Shown piece after piece: positions 16,985 to 24,788 of a DNA stretch of 64,000 nucleotides. Within the stretch, counting starts at the first letter, position 1. Each line of letters starts with the position of its first letter. This DNA is from Flavobacteriaceae bacterium UBA1682 (GTDB lineage Bacteria > Bacteroidota > Bacteroidia > Flavobacteriales > Flavobacteriaceae): contig DCKE01000026.1 of NCBI GenBank assembly GCA_002320285.1, positions 78,441 to 142,440 on the forward strand, written 5' to 3'. Position numbers and translations under genes: made by a program. The notes beneath the pieces are model-generated. The model made no database searches. It was given only the letters and a program-made list of their open reading frames with translations, and was not told the origin of the DNA.

Positions 16985-19663
16985 TTAATTTCTATATCGC
17001 TTGTCCGGTACGCTTTTCTTTTCCCATTTCAGATCGCTCAGCATCGATGACTTGATTCCAATAAAGAATCCCCAACTGGTATAATCTCCCAGAGGAACCC
17101 AACTAAAATTCATTCTCCAACTCATCAAATCTCGTTCAAAACGCAACTGTGTAAAAGTTACTCCTTTGTTGGCAAAATCGTATCCCGATGAAAAACCAAA
17201 CTTCCACTTTGGGGTGATTTCAATATTACCCGATACCATGACCGAGTTGTTGGTGATTTGACTTTCTCTCCTTGAATTTCCATAGGTTAACGAATATGCA
17301 AAAATTAAATCCCAGGGTAGTTTAGCATTGTAAAAACCGGTAAAAGGGCGCTCTTTGTCGTCATCGTCGTCGAACAGCGTCTGGCGATTATCTCCTAAAT
17401 CCGTTGCTCTACCAAATAAATCATCGGCACGGCCTCCATTTTGAACATTCTGTTCATTGCTTTTTTGTTCGTTGCCAAACATAGCATCGGTACTTGAAAA
17501 AGACCAGTTTACCGTCATATTGGCGCTGGTCATTCTAAATAAACTTCCACCGTTATCGATGTTGAACATGTCCATTCTTCTTCCATTGTTATCAATGGCA
17601 TAAGGATCTAAGGTAGCTCCAAAATTGATGTTCATCTTGTCTTGAAACAAGTTGGTTCCACCGCTAATTTGCAAGGGTCTCCAAGCTAGAGAATCCGCAG
17701 TTATATCATAAGAAGTACTGAAATTTAAACTGTTTAATAACATCAACTTCTTAGATTCCCCCGTTTCACTTTCGTCATCTCGTATTTTAGCCTCTAAAGA
17801 GTTGCTTAAAGAGAAATTCAACATATTGGAAAACGTTTTGCCTGGAGAACCGAAAATACCAGCTTGAAAACGAGTATATTCCTCCATGGTAGTTCCAGTA
17901 GCATCGATGGCATAAGTATCATAGTATTGCTCGAAACTAGGAGAATACGTGTAATTTACTTTCGGGCTCATCAAATGTCTAATGGCTTGTAGTTTAGAGT
18001 CCTTACTAAAATTAAAAGTTCCGTAAATAGTGGTTCCAACAGAGGCGTTAACATTGTAAGTTCTAAAACTGTCAAATCCATTGATACGTTTGTCTATTAC
18101 TTTGTTTTCGGCGATATCAAACTGTTTTTCTATGGTATTCATATACCAAACTTCATTATAACTAGCACCTGTACTAACGCTAAAATGTTTGAATACTTTG
18201 AAGTTAGTGGTGATGGGGATGCTGTGTTGGAAACCGGTATTTAAATCGTTGAACATTTCGCTTTTAAAGAATTTGTCTTCCGTAGTATTGACGCGATTTT
18301 CAGCTCTTAAATTATACGATAAATTGATGTTTTTGATAAAACCTTTTTTCGGTCCGTTTTCAGAGGCAAACGGATAAACTCGATCCACACTAACTTGCAT
18401 GGTCGGCAAAGTCATGTTGATGATGGATTCCACTCCCGTGGTTTGAGAGTGTGTAGCCCCTAAGGTCATGTTGACTTGAGGAACACTTTCAAACGTTTTG
18501 GAATAGGTGATCGAGGAGTTCATTTGATTGTTTAAACGCGAACCGATATTGTTGTTGTTTAACGATTGGGTAAAGTATTGTCCACTACCCATGTTGACCG
18601 ATGCCGAAAAACGCGAAGACGGATTCGATTTTTGATCTTGTGTATGTGACCACTGAATGTTGTATTGGGTAGATCGTTGGTAATCCGGTAATCCCAGCTC
18701 ACTGAAAATTTGATTTTCGTAGCGCACATTCACCCGTCCTGAATATTTATAACGTTGCGCATAAGAACTTTCCGCTCTAAGGGCGTAACTTCCATTGGTG
18801 TAATAATCTCCTAAAACATTCAAATCGAGCTTGTCACTAATGGCAAAATAGTAACCTCCATTTTGTATGTAATATCCCTGTTGATTGGTATCTCCAAAAG
18901 TTGGAATGATAAAGCCGGACTCTGCCTGTTTCGACATGGGAAAAAAGGCGAAAGGCAATCCGATTGGAGTAGGAACATCAGCAATAACCATATTAGTTAC
19001 ACCAGTAACCACTTTTTTGTTGGGTACAAATTTGATCTTTTTGGTCTTAAAATAATACTCTGGATTATCGATATCTTTTGCTGTGGTAAAGCGAACATTC
19101 TGCATAAAATAAACCGAATCGTTCTCTTTTTTGGAGACCTCTGCTTTAATTCTAAACTCACTTTGTTGGGTTCGAGAATTCCAAACCATCGCTTTGCGAC
19201 TTTTTGTATTATAACGAATAGAGTCGGGTTCAATAACGTCATCTCCTTGCTTGAAAACCGGGTTTTGACTGTATTTTCCGAGGCTATCTTTTATTCTTCC
19301 TGCATAAATTTCGCTTTTTGCGAAATCATATACGATCTTTCCAGCCTTAAGTTCGAAGTCCAAATAGTTTAATTCGGCTTCATTGTAGAGGGTCAGTTGC
19401 TTCTTTTTTTGATCTAATTTTTCGTAATCCTTAGCCTTTCTATAGACAATTCCTTCTAGTAATGGGGCTTTTTTGACTAGGGTGTCCTGTTTTTTTACCA
19501 CTAAAGTATCCGTTGAAGTCGTTGCTGTAGTGTCGGTGGTAGTTGGTTGTTTATCAACCTTTAAGCTTTGTTTTTTAGGTTTTAAATCTTGCGAATAAAC
19601 GGAGGTGTTTATCACGCTGATAAAAAATGATAAGAAAACGATATGAATTATCTTTGTATGCAA
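16985..19663 (-). CDS. lptD: Outer-membrane LPS-assembly protein LptD (Bacteroidota type)
   Basis: LptD is the outer-membrane barrel that inserts lipopolysaccharide into the outer leaflet. This 892-residue protein has a signal peptide (hydrophobic IIHIVFLSFFISVIN ending in VYSQD), a Thr/Lys-rich linker, an OstA-like beta-jellyroll start (about 80-230, e.g. DFELKAGKIVYDFAKSEIYA) and a long C-terminal barrel rich in alternating aromatic strands, ending in FFIGIKSSML. The start is a TTG at 19663; an in-frame stop nine codons upstream leaves no ATG or GTG alternative. It is divergent from the cell-wall amidase. Confidence 0.85.
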   Translation of the reverse strand: MHTKIIHIVFLSFFISVINTSVYSQDLKPKKQSLKVDKQPTTTDTTATTSTDTLVVKKQDTLVKKAPLLEGIVYRKAKDYEKLDQKKKQLTLYNEAELNYLDFELKAGKIVYDFAKSEIYAGRIKDSLGKYSQNPVFKQGDDVIEPDSIRYNTKSRKAMVWNSRTQQSEFRIKAEVSKKENDSVYFMQNVRFTTAKDIDNPEYYFKTKKIKFVPNKKVVTGVTNMVIADVPTPIGLPFAFFPMSKQAESGFIIPTFGDTNQQGYYIQNGGYYFAISDKLDLNVLGDYYTNGSYALRAESSYAQRYKYSGRVNVRYENQIFSELGLPDYQRSTQYNIQWSHTQDQKSNPSSRFSASVNMGSGQYFTQSLNNNNIGSRLNNQMNSSITYSKTFESVPQVNMTLGATHSQTTGVESIINMTLPTMQVSVDRVYPFASENGPKKGFIKNINLSYNLRAENRVNTTEDKFFKSEMFNDLNTGFQHSIPITTNFKVFKHFSVSTGASYNEVWYMNTIEKQFDIAENKVIDKRINGFDSFRTYNVNASVGTTIYGTFNFSKDSKLQAIRHLMSPKVNYTYSPSFEQYYDTYAIDATGTTMEEYTRFQAGIFGSPGKTFSNMLNFSLSNSLEAKIRDDESETGESKKLMLLNSLNFSTSYDITADSLAWRPLQISGGTNLFQDKMNINFGATLDPYAIDNNGRRMDMFNIDNGGSLFRMTSANMTVNWSFSSTDAMFGNEQKSNEQNVQNGGRADDLFGRATDLGDNRQTLFDDDDDKERPFTGFYNAKLPWDLIFAYSLTYGNSRRESQITNNSVMVSGNIEITPKWKFGFSSGYDFANKGVTFTQLRFERDLMSWRMNFSWVPLGDYTSWGFFIGIKSSMLSDLKWEKKSVPDKRYRN

Positions 19664-19675
19664 GGCTATAAGTGC

Positions 19676-19683
19676 TATTTTTG
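19676..19683 (+). promoter_or_regulatory. Possible -7 box for the amidase gene
   Basis: TATTTTTG on the plus strand matches TAnnTTTG, about 92 bp before the amidase ATG and 13 bp beyond the lptD start codon on the opposite strand. Confidence 0.4.
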
Positions 19684-19775
19684 TAAATTATGGATCGTTT
19701 TTTGAAGTGTCAAACTTACATATATTTTTTTTTAAAACTTAGAATTTTATTAAATTTAAACTCAATTATAAATTT

Positions 19776-20945
19776 ATGTTTATGAATTTAAGCAAATCGA
19801 AATTTCTCTTAATAGGAATTTTTTTATTCACGTCTTTTTTTAGTTATGCACAGTCCAATTCGAAATTTAAAGTTGTTCTTGACGCTGGTCACGGAGGCAA
19901 AGATTTTGGTACCAGTCACAACGGTAATGTCGAAAAACGCATCGTTTTATCTGTCGTATTAAAAGTAGGTGAAATATTAGAGAAACAACCCGATATTGAT
20001 GTAATTTATACACGTAAAACCGATGTGTTTGTCGAAGTCAAAGAGCGGTCAGTTATTGCAAATAAGGAAAATGGAAACGTTTTTATATCCGTACACTGTA
20101 ACGGAGTGAACAGCAATGATGCTAGCGGTACCGAAACCTATGTAATGGGTTTGAGTAAAAACAAGTCTAACTTAGAAGTTGCTAAGAAAGAGAATGCTGC
20201 GATTACACTCGAAGATGATTACAAAAACAAATATGCCGGTTTCGATCCGAATTCTCCAGAATCGTTAATTGGACTGACTTTGATGCAAGAGGATTATGTT
20301 GGGCAAAGTATTGATTTGGCTAGTAAAGTGCAAGACGGTTTTACCAATGAATTAAAAAGAAAGAGTAGAGGAGTAAAACAAGGTCCATTCTGGGTACTGC
20401 ATGGCGCATTTATGCCGAGTATCTTAATTGAACTGGGTTTTGTGTCAAATAAAGAAGAGGGGGAATATCTGAATTCGGAACGCGGACAGCGAGAGCTTGC
20501 AGAATCAATTGCTAAGGGGATTTTGAATTATAAAAAGGATTTCTATTCTGCAAGTAAAGGAAATACAGCCCCAGCAGTAAAAGACAATAAAACGGTTAAA
20601 AATAATCCTAATCCAGTACAGGAAGTAAAAACTACAGTAGTACCCAATAAAGAAGAAGTAGAAAAAGTTGAAAGCAAGGTAGTCACAGCTAAAGATGTTG
20701 TGTTTAGAATTCAAATTTCGGCGAGTTCTAAGGTTTTAGATTTGAAACCGTCAAACTTCAATGGACTTTCGTCTATATTTATGATCAAAGAAAACAATTT
20801 GAATAAATATTATTATTCAGAGACTAGTGATTATAACGAGGCGCAAAAAAGACTTGGAGAGGCTAAGCTTAAAGGTTATACCTCGTCATTTATAGTAGCC
20901 TTTAAAAAAGGTAAAAAAATATCTGTTGCAGAAGCCTTGAAATAA
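19776..20945 (+). CDS. N-acetylmuramoyl-L-alanine amidase (Amidase_3)
   Basis: This zinc amidase cleaves the bond between MurNAc and L-alanine in peptidoglycan during cell separation. The 389-residue protein has a signal peptide ending in SYAQ. Zinc ligands are His39 (DAGHGGKD), Glu53 (NVEKR) and His106 (SVHCNG), and the catalytic glutamate is Glu218 (LIELGFVSN). A Lys/Val-rich linker (about 255-305) leads to a SPOR-like C-terminal region (VFRIQIS... to the end) that may bind denuded glycan strands at the septum. An ATG two codons later (19782) is an equally possible start. Confidence 0.92.
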   Translation: MFMNLSKSKFLLIGIFLFTSFFSYAQSNSKFKVVLDAGHGGKDFGTSHNGNVEKRIVLSVVLKVGEILEKQPDIDVIYTRKTDVFVEVKERSVIANKENGNVFISVHCNGVNSNDASGTETYVMGLSKNKSNLEVAKKENAAITLEDDYKNKYAGFDPNSPESLIGLTLMQEDYVGQSIDLASKVQDGFTNELKRKSRGVKQGPFWVLHGAFMPSILIELGFVSNKEEGEYLNSERGQRELAESIAKGILNYKKDFYSASKGNTAPAVKDNKTVKNNPNPVQEVKTTVVPNKEEVEKVESKVVTAKDVVFRIQISASSKVLDLKPSNFNGLSSIFMIKENNLNKYYYSETSDYNEAQKRLGEAKLKGYTSSFIVAFKKGKKISVAEALK

Positions 20946-20971
20946 ATAGGTAGCCTTTAGATAAAAAAGTT

Positions 20972-20979
20972 TATTTTTG
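20972..20979 (+). promoter_or_regulatory. -7 promoter box for the MlaD-like gene
   Basis: TATTTTTG matches TAnnTTTG and lies 19 bp before the TTG start at 20999, implying a short leader. Confidence 0.5.
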
Positions 20980-20998
20980 CTCATTAAAATCCACAATT

Positions 20999-21976
20999 TT
21001 GAAAATATCAAGAGAAATTAAGACAGCGATATTGGTGCTATCTGCCATTATGTTATTTATTTGGGGTTATAGTTTTTTAAAAGGGCGCAGCCTTTTTGAC
21101 AACAGTATGAAATATTATGTTTTATACGACAATGTAGAGGGGTTAACCACTTCTTCTCATGTGACCTTAAATGGACTGGTTGTTGGTAAAGTTAGTAAGA
21201 TCACTATTCAGGAAAACACCGGGAAGTTAATTGTCGAGATTTCGATGACAAATCCTTTCGATGTTTCTAAGTCTACCGTTGCTTATATTTATTCTCCTGG
21301 CTTAATAGGTGGTAAACAAATTGGTTTGGAACCCAATTTCGCAGATAAAGAATTGGCCGAATCTGGAGATTATTTAAATGGACAAATCCGAATGGCTTTT
21401 ACCGATCAACTCGGAGAACAATTAGATCCACTTCAGAAAAAATTGGAATTGGTATTGGAAAATGCCAATAAGATGTTGGCAGCAGTCAATTCGATTTTGG
21501 ATGAAAAAGCACAGCAAGACATCAAAAATACTTTAGCTAATTTGGATAATACCTTGGCTAATGTAAACTCCATTACAAAAAATGTAGATGGATTGGTTGT
21601 TAATAATACAGCGAAGTTAAATACGACTATGGGCAATCTTTCAAATGCCAGTGGTAATTTTTCAAAGCTATCAGATTCTTTAACAGCTTTGGATATTACA
21701 GGAACTTTTGCTAAATTAGAGTCGGCTTCAAATAATATTGATCAAATTATCGGCGGTATAGAAAAAGGAGAAGGTTCAGTTGGTAAATTGTTGAAGGATG
21801 AAGAATTATACAGAAATTTAAATCAGGCTTCTAAAGAGTTAGAGGAGTTGCTTAGCGATTTGAAATTAAACCCAAAACGTTATGTACACTTTTCATTATT
21901 TGGAAAGAAAGCACCCGTTTACACTCCTAAGGAAGTAGAAACGGAAGTAAAAACTGCTGAAGATTCGAAAAAATAG
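20999..21976 (+). CDS. mlaD: MlaD/MCE-domain lipid-transport protein
   Basis: MCE proteins form hexameric rings that carry phospholipids between membranes. The 325-residue protein has one N-terminal membrane anchor (AILVLSAIMLFIWGYSFLKG, residues 10-29), an MCE domain (about 38-115, YYVLYDNVEGL ... SPGLIGGKQIGLEP) and a helical, Asn-rich coiled-coil region (about 130-270). The start is TTG at 20999, which yields the family N terminus MKISREIKTA; no ATG is available. MlaE and MlaF are not adjacent here, as is common in Bacteroidota. Confidence 0.88.
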   Translation: MKISREIKTAILVLSAIMLFIWGYSFLKGRSLFDNSMKYYVLYDNVEGLTTSSHVTLNGLVVGKVSKITIQENTGKLIVEISMTNPFDVSKSTVAYIYSPGLIGGKQIGLEPNFADKELAESGDYLNGQIRMAFTDQLGEQLDPLQKKLELVLENANKMLAAVNSILDEKAQQDIKNTLANLDNTLANVNSITKNVDGLVVNNTAKLNTTMGNLSNASGNFSKLSDSLTALDITGTFAKLESASNNIDQIIGGIEKGEGSVGKLLKDEELYRNLNQASKELEELLSDLKLNPKRYVHFSLFGKKAPVYTPKEVETEVKTAEDSKK

Positions 21977-22050
21977 ATTAGGTTTATCCATAGTAGAACA
22001 AAAAACAAACATACAACAACGACTCAATTGACAATAAATTAACTGGAGAT

Positions 22051-23373
22051 ATGCAATACCTTAGTAATATTTTATTTTTAATTTTATTAATAGTAGGATT
22101 TACTTTTTTCATTATGAATGTAAAAAAGTTGATGCGAAATATTAAGTTAGGGCAGCAGGTAGATCGTACGGATCGTCCTGCAGATCGACTTAGAAATATG
22201 GCGATGGTTGCTTTGGGACAATCCAAAATGGTCAAACGCCCAATAGCTGCGGTACTGCACGTATTTGTATATGTGGGTTTTGTAGTGATCAATATTGAAA
22301 TGATCGAGATCATCATAGACGGTCTTTTTGGTACTCATAGGGTTTTATCCTTTATGGGTGGATTTTATGACGTATTGATAGGTACATTTGAAGTATTGGC
22401 ATTTTTGGTGATTTTTGCGGTTGTAGTATTTTGGATTAGAAGAAATATCATCAAATTAAAACGATTAAATCAACCTGAACTCGATGGTTTTCCTAAAAAG
22501 GATGCCAATACCATCATTTATTTTGAGACGGTATTGATGTGTTTCTTTTTATTGATGAACGCCGCGGACTTTTATTTACAAAACTTGGGATACACGCATT
22601 ATACGGCAGTGGGTTCTTTTCCGATTTCACAATATATCGCTGGAATCTTTAATGGAATGGAGCCAGCAACGGTTGCTATTGTAGAACGTGTGGCTTGGTG
22701 GGGGCATATTATTGGTGTTATGGCCTTTATGAATTATTTGTATTTCTCAAAACACTTACATATTATTCTGGCTTTCCCCAATACGTATTTCGCCAATTTA
22801 AATCCGTTAGGTGAGTTTGACAATCTAGCTTCTGTGACTAAAGAAGTGAAGTTGATGATGGATCCCAATGCAGATCCGTTTGCAGCGCCTGAGGAACCGG
22901 CAGAGCACGTGAAATTTGGTGCATCTGATGTACAAGATTTAAATTGGGTACAATTGCTTAATGCATATTCTTGTACGGAATGTGGTCGTTGTACCTCCTC
23001 TTGTCCAGCTAATCAGACTGGAAAAAAATTGTCTCCACGTAAAATCATGATGGATACGCGTGATCGTTTGGAAGAAGTAGGCAAGAATATCGATGCCAAT
23101 AAAGGTGTTTTTGTGGCTGACGGTAAGAGTTTATTAAATGATTATATCACTACAGAAGAGTTATGGGCTTGTACTTCTTGTAACGCTTGTGTAGAAGAAT
23201 GTCCAATCAATATCAGTCCTTTATCAATCATTATGGATATGCGTCGTTTTCTAGTGATGGAGCAAAGTGCTGCCCCTCAAGAGTTGAATGCAATGATGAC
23301 CAATATAGAGAACAACGGTGCGCCTTGGCAATACAACCAAATGGACCGTTTGAACTGGAAAGACGAAAACTAA
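22051..23373 (+). CDS. Membrane-bound 4Fe-4S dicluster electron-transfer protein
   Basis: The 440-residue protein has about five membrane segments in its first 270 residues and a cytoplasmic domain with two 4Fe-4S motifs: CTECGRCTSSCP (about 310-321) and CTSCNACVEECP (about 379-390). The layout resembles a fused HdrE/HdrD-like or GlcF/GlpC-like subunit that passes electrons to or from the quinone pool. It is followed 57 bp later by a CCG-domain iron-sulfur protein, its probable partner. No catalytic flavoprotein is encoded next to them, so the electron donor is unknown. Confidence 0.82.
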   Translation: MQYLSNILFLILLIVGFTFFIMNVKKLMRNIKLGQQVDRTDRPADRLRNMAMVALGQSKMVKRPIAAVLHVFVYVGFVVINIEMIEIIIDGLFGTHRVLSFMGGFYDVLIGTFEVLAFLVIFAVVVFWIRRNIIKLKRLNQPELDGFPKKDANTIIYFETVLMCFFLLMNAADFYLQNLGYTHYTAVGSFPISQYIAGIFNGMEPATVAIVERVAWWGHIIGVMAFMNYLYFSKHLHIILAFPNTYFANLNPLGEFDNLASVTKEVKLMMDPNADPFAAPEEPAEHVKFGASDVQDLNWVQLLNAYSCTECGRCTSSCPANQTGKKLSPRKIMMDTRDRLEEVGKNIDANKGVFVADGKSLLNDYITTEELWACTSCNACVEECPINISPLSIIMDMRRFLVMEQSAAPQELNAMMTNIENNGAPWQYNQMDRLNWKDEN

Positions 23374-23430
23374 TAAAAATTATGGTTGGCTGTTCAGTAG
23401 TCAATCCCTAACATAACAATACCATTTACT

Positions 23431-24222
23431 ATGTCAGAGAGTTTAGTAGTGCCTACAATGGCCGAAATGATGGCAAAAGGAGAACAACCTGAAGTTTTAT
23501 TTTGGGTTGGCTGCTCAGGAAGTTTCGATGATCGAGCTAAAAAAATCACTAAAGCATTTGTAAAAATATTAAATAAAGCTAAAGTACCTTTTGCTGTTTT
23601 AGGAACAGAGGAAAGCTGTACTGGCGATCCTGCAAAGCGTGCTGGAAACGAATTTTTGTTTCAGATGCAAGCCATGATGAACATTGAGGTACTCAATGCG
23701 TATGAAGTGCAAAAAATCGTAACGGCTTGTCCGCATTGTTTTAATACCATTAAAAATGAATATCCGGAATTGGGTGGTAAATACGAAGTAGTTCATCATA
23801 CCCAATTTTTAAAAGGCTTGTTGGATGATGGTAGATTAACCATTGAAGGAGGTGTTTTTAAGGGAAAAAGAATTACCTTTCACGATCCTTGTTATTTGGG
23901 TAGAGCGAATCAGATCTATGAAGCACCTCGTGAATTGATTCAAAAACTGGATGCTGAATTGGTAGAGATGAAACGATCTAAAGTCAATGGACTTTGTTGT
24001 GGAGCCGGTGGAGCACAAATGTTTAAAGAACCAGAAAAGGGTTCTAAAGACGTTAATGTTGAACGTACAGAAGACGCGTTGGAAACCGAGCCGGAAATCA
24101 TTGCAGCGGGTTGCCCTTTCTGTAATACCATGTTGACCGATGGAGTAAAATACAAAGATAAAGAACATCAAGTAAAAGTGTTAGATGTTGCGGAATTAAT
24201 CGCGACTGCACAAGATTTATAA
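23431..24222 (+). CDS. Iron-sulfur protein with two CCG domains
   Basis: This 263-residue cytoplasmic protein carries two cysteine-rich (CCG) domains, as in HdrB, GlpC and LutA: ACPHCFN (about 98-104) and HDPCYLG (about 151-157) with LCCGAGGAQ and GCPFCN (about 228-233). Such domains bind special [4Fe-4S] clusters and take part in disulfide or quinone redox steps. It lies directly after the membrane 4Fe-4S protein, with which it likely forms a complex, and 2 bp before the next gene. Confidence 0.83.
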   Translation: MSESLVVPTMAEMMAKGEQPEVLFWVGCSGSFDDRAKKITKAFVKILNKAKVPFAVLGTEESCTGDPAKRAGNEFLFQMQAMMNIEVLNAYEVQKIVTACPHCFNTIKNEYPELGGKYEVVHHTQFLKGLLDDGRLTIEGGVFKGKRITFHDPCYLGRANQIYEAPRELIQKLDAELVEMKRSKVNGLCCGAGGAQMFKEPEKGSKDVNVERTEDALETEPEIIAAGCPFCNTMLTDGVKYKDKEHQVKVLDVAELIATAQDL

Positions 24223-24224
24223 TT

Positions 24225-24707
24225 ATGTACGTACCATTTGAAGAAATGCCGGAACATTCGAGAATATGGATATACCAATCCAATAGAAAGTTCTCTGATG
24301 ACGAGGTTCAAGATATAGAAAAGGAATTGTTGGAGTTTACGTCCCAATGGGCTGCTCACGCAACACCTCTTCAAGCATCATTTACTGTAAAATACAATCG
24401 ATTTATTATCCTAGTTGTGGATCAAGATGTGCACCCGGCTTCGGGATGCTCCATCGATGCTTCCGTTAGAATTATTCAACAATTCGAACAGAAATACGCG
24501 GTGGATTTGATGGATAAGATGAACGTGACTTATAAGTCAGGGGATTTTATCGCTTATAAAACCCTAATTGACTTTAAGAAAATGGTGAAGGAGAAAGCCG
24601 TTTCTGATCAAACCATTGTCTTTAATAACTTGGTCAATGATTTGGGTGAGTTTAACGATTTCTGGGAAGTGCCTGCATCGGAAAGTTGGCACAGTAGGTT
24701 TTTTTAA
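24225..24707 (+). CDS. Conserved Bacteroidota protein, often mislabelled ABC transporter ATPase
   Basis: This 160-residue soluble protein belongs to a conserved Bacteroidota family (start MYVPFEEMPE) that is commonly named ABC transporter ATPase. I see no Walker A, Walker B or signature motif, so that name is not supported. Conserved-looking blocks are RIWIYQSNRKFS, VDQDVHPASGCSIDAS and VPASESWHSRFF. The 2-bp spacing from the CCG-domain gene suggests it serves the iron-sulfur module. Function unknown. Confidence 0.75.
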   Translation: MYVPFEEMPEHSRIWIYQSNRKFSDDEVQDIEKELLEFTSQWAAHATPLQASFTVKYNRFIILVVDQDVHPASGCSIDASVRIIQQFEQKYAVDLMDKMNVTYKSGDFIAYKTLIDFKKMVKEKAVSDQTIVFNNLVNDLGEFNDFWEVPASESWHSRFF

Positions 24708-24730
24708 ATAAATCAACATTATCTTATTTT

Positions 24731-24770
24731 ATAAAATCATCATCCAACTTGTTTTGAGTGATGATTTTAT
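24731..24770 (+). terminator. Terminator after the iron-sulfur module
   Basis: A 12-bp stem (24731-24742 with 24759-24770) encloses a 16-nt loop and is followed by TGTTTC. It lies between the small conserved gene and the GH3 gene. Confidence 0.6.
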
Positions 24771-24788
24771 TGTTTCATTCCCTATTCT

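Noticed and set aside
18863..19372. 169-codon open frame on the plus strand
   Set aside because: It lies entirely inside lptD on the opposite strand and its product has no domain or sensible composition; a shadow of lptD.
23836..24171. 111-codon minus-strand open frame
   Set aside because: Fully antisense to the CCG-domain iron-sulfur gene; Phe/Cys/Arg-rich composition typical of shadow frames.
24225..24707. ABC transporter ATPase
   Set aside because: No Walker A, Walker B, Q-loop or signature motif is present in the 160 residues, although relatives often carry that name.
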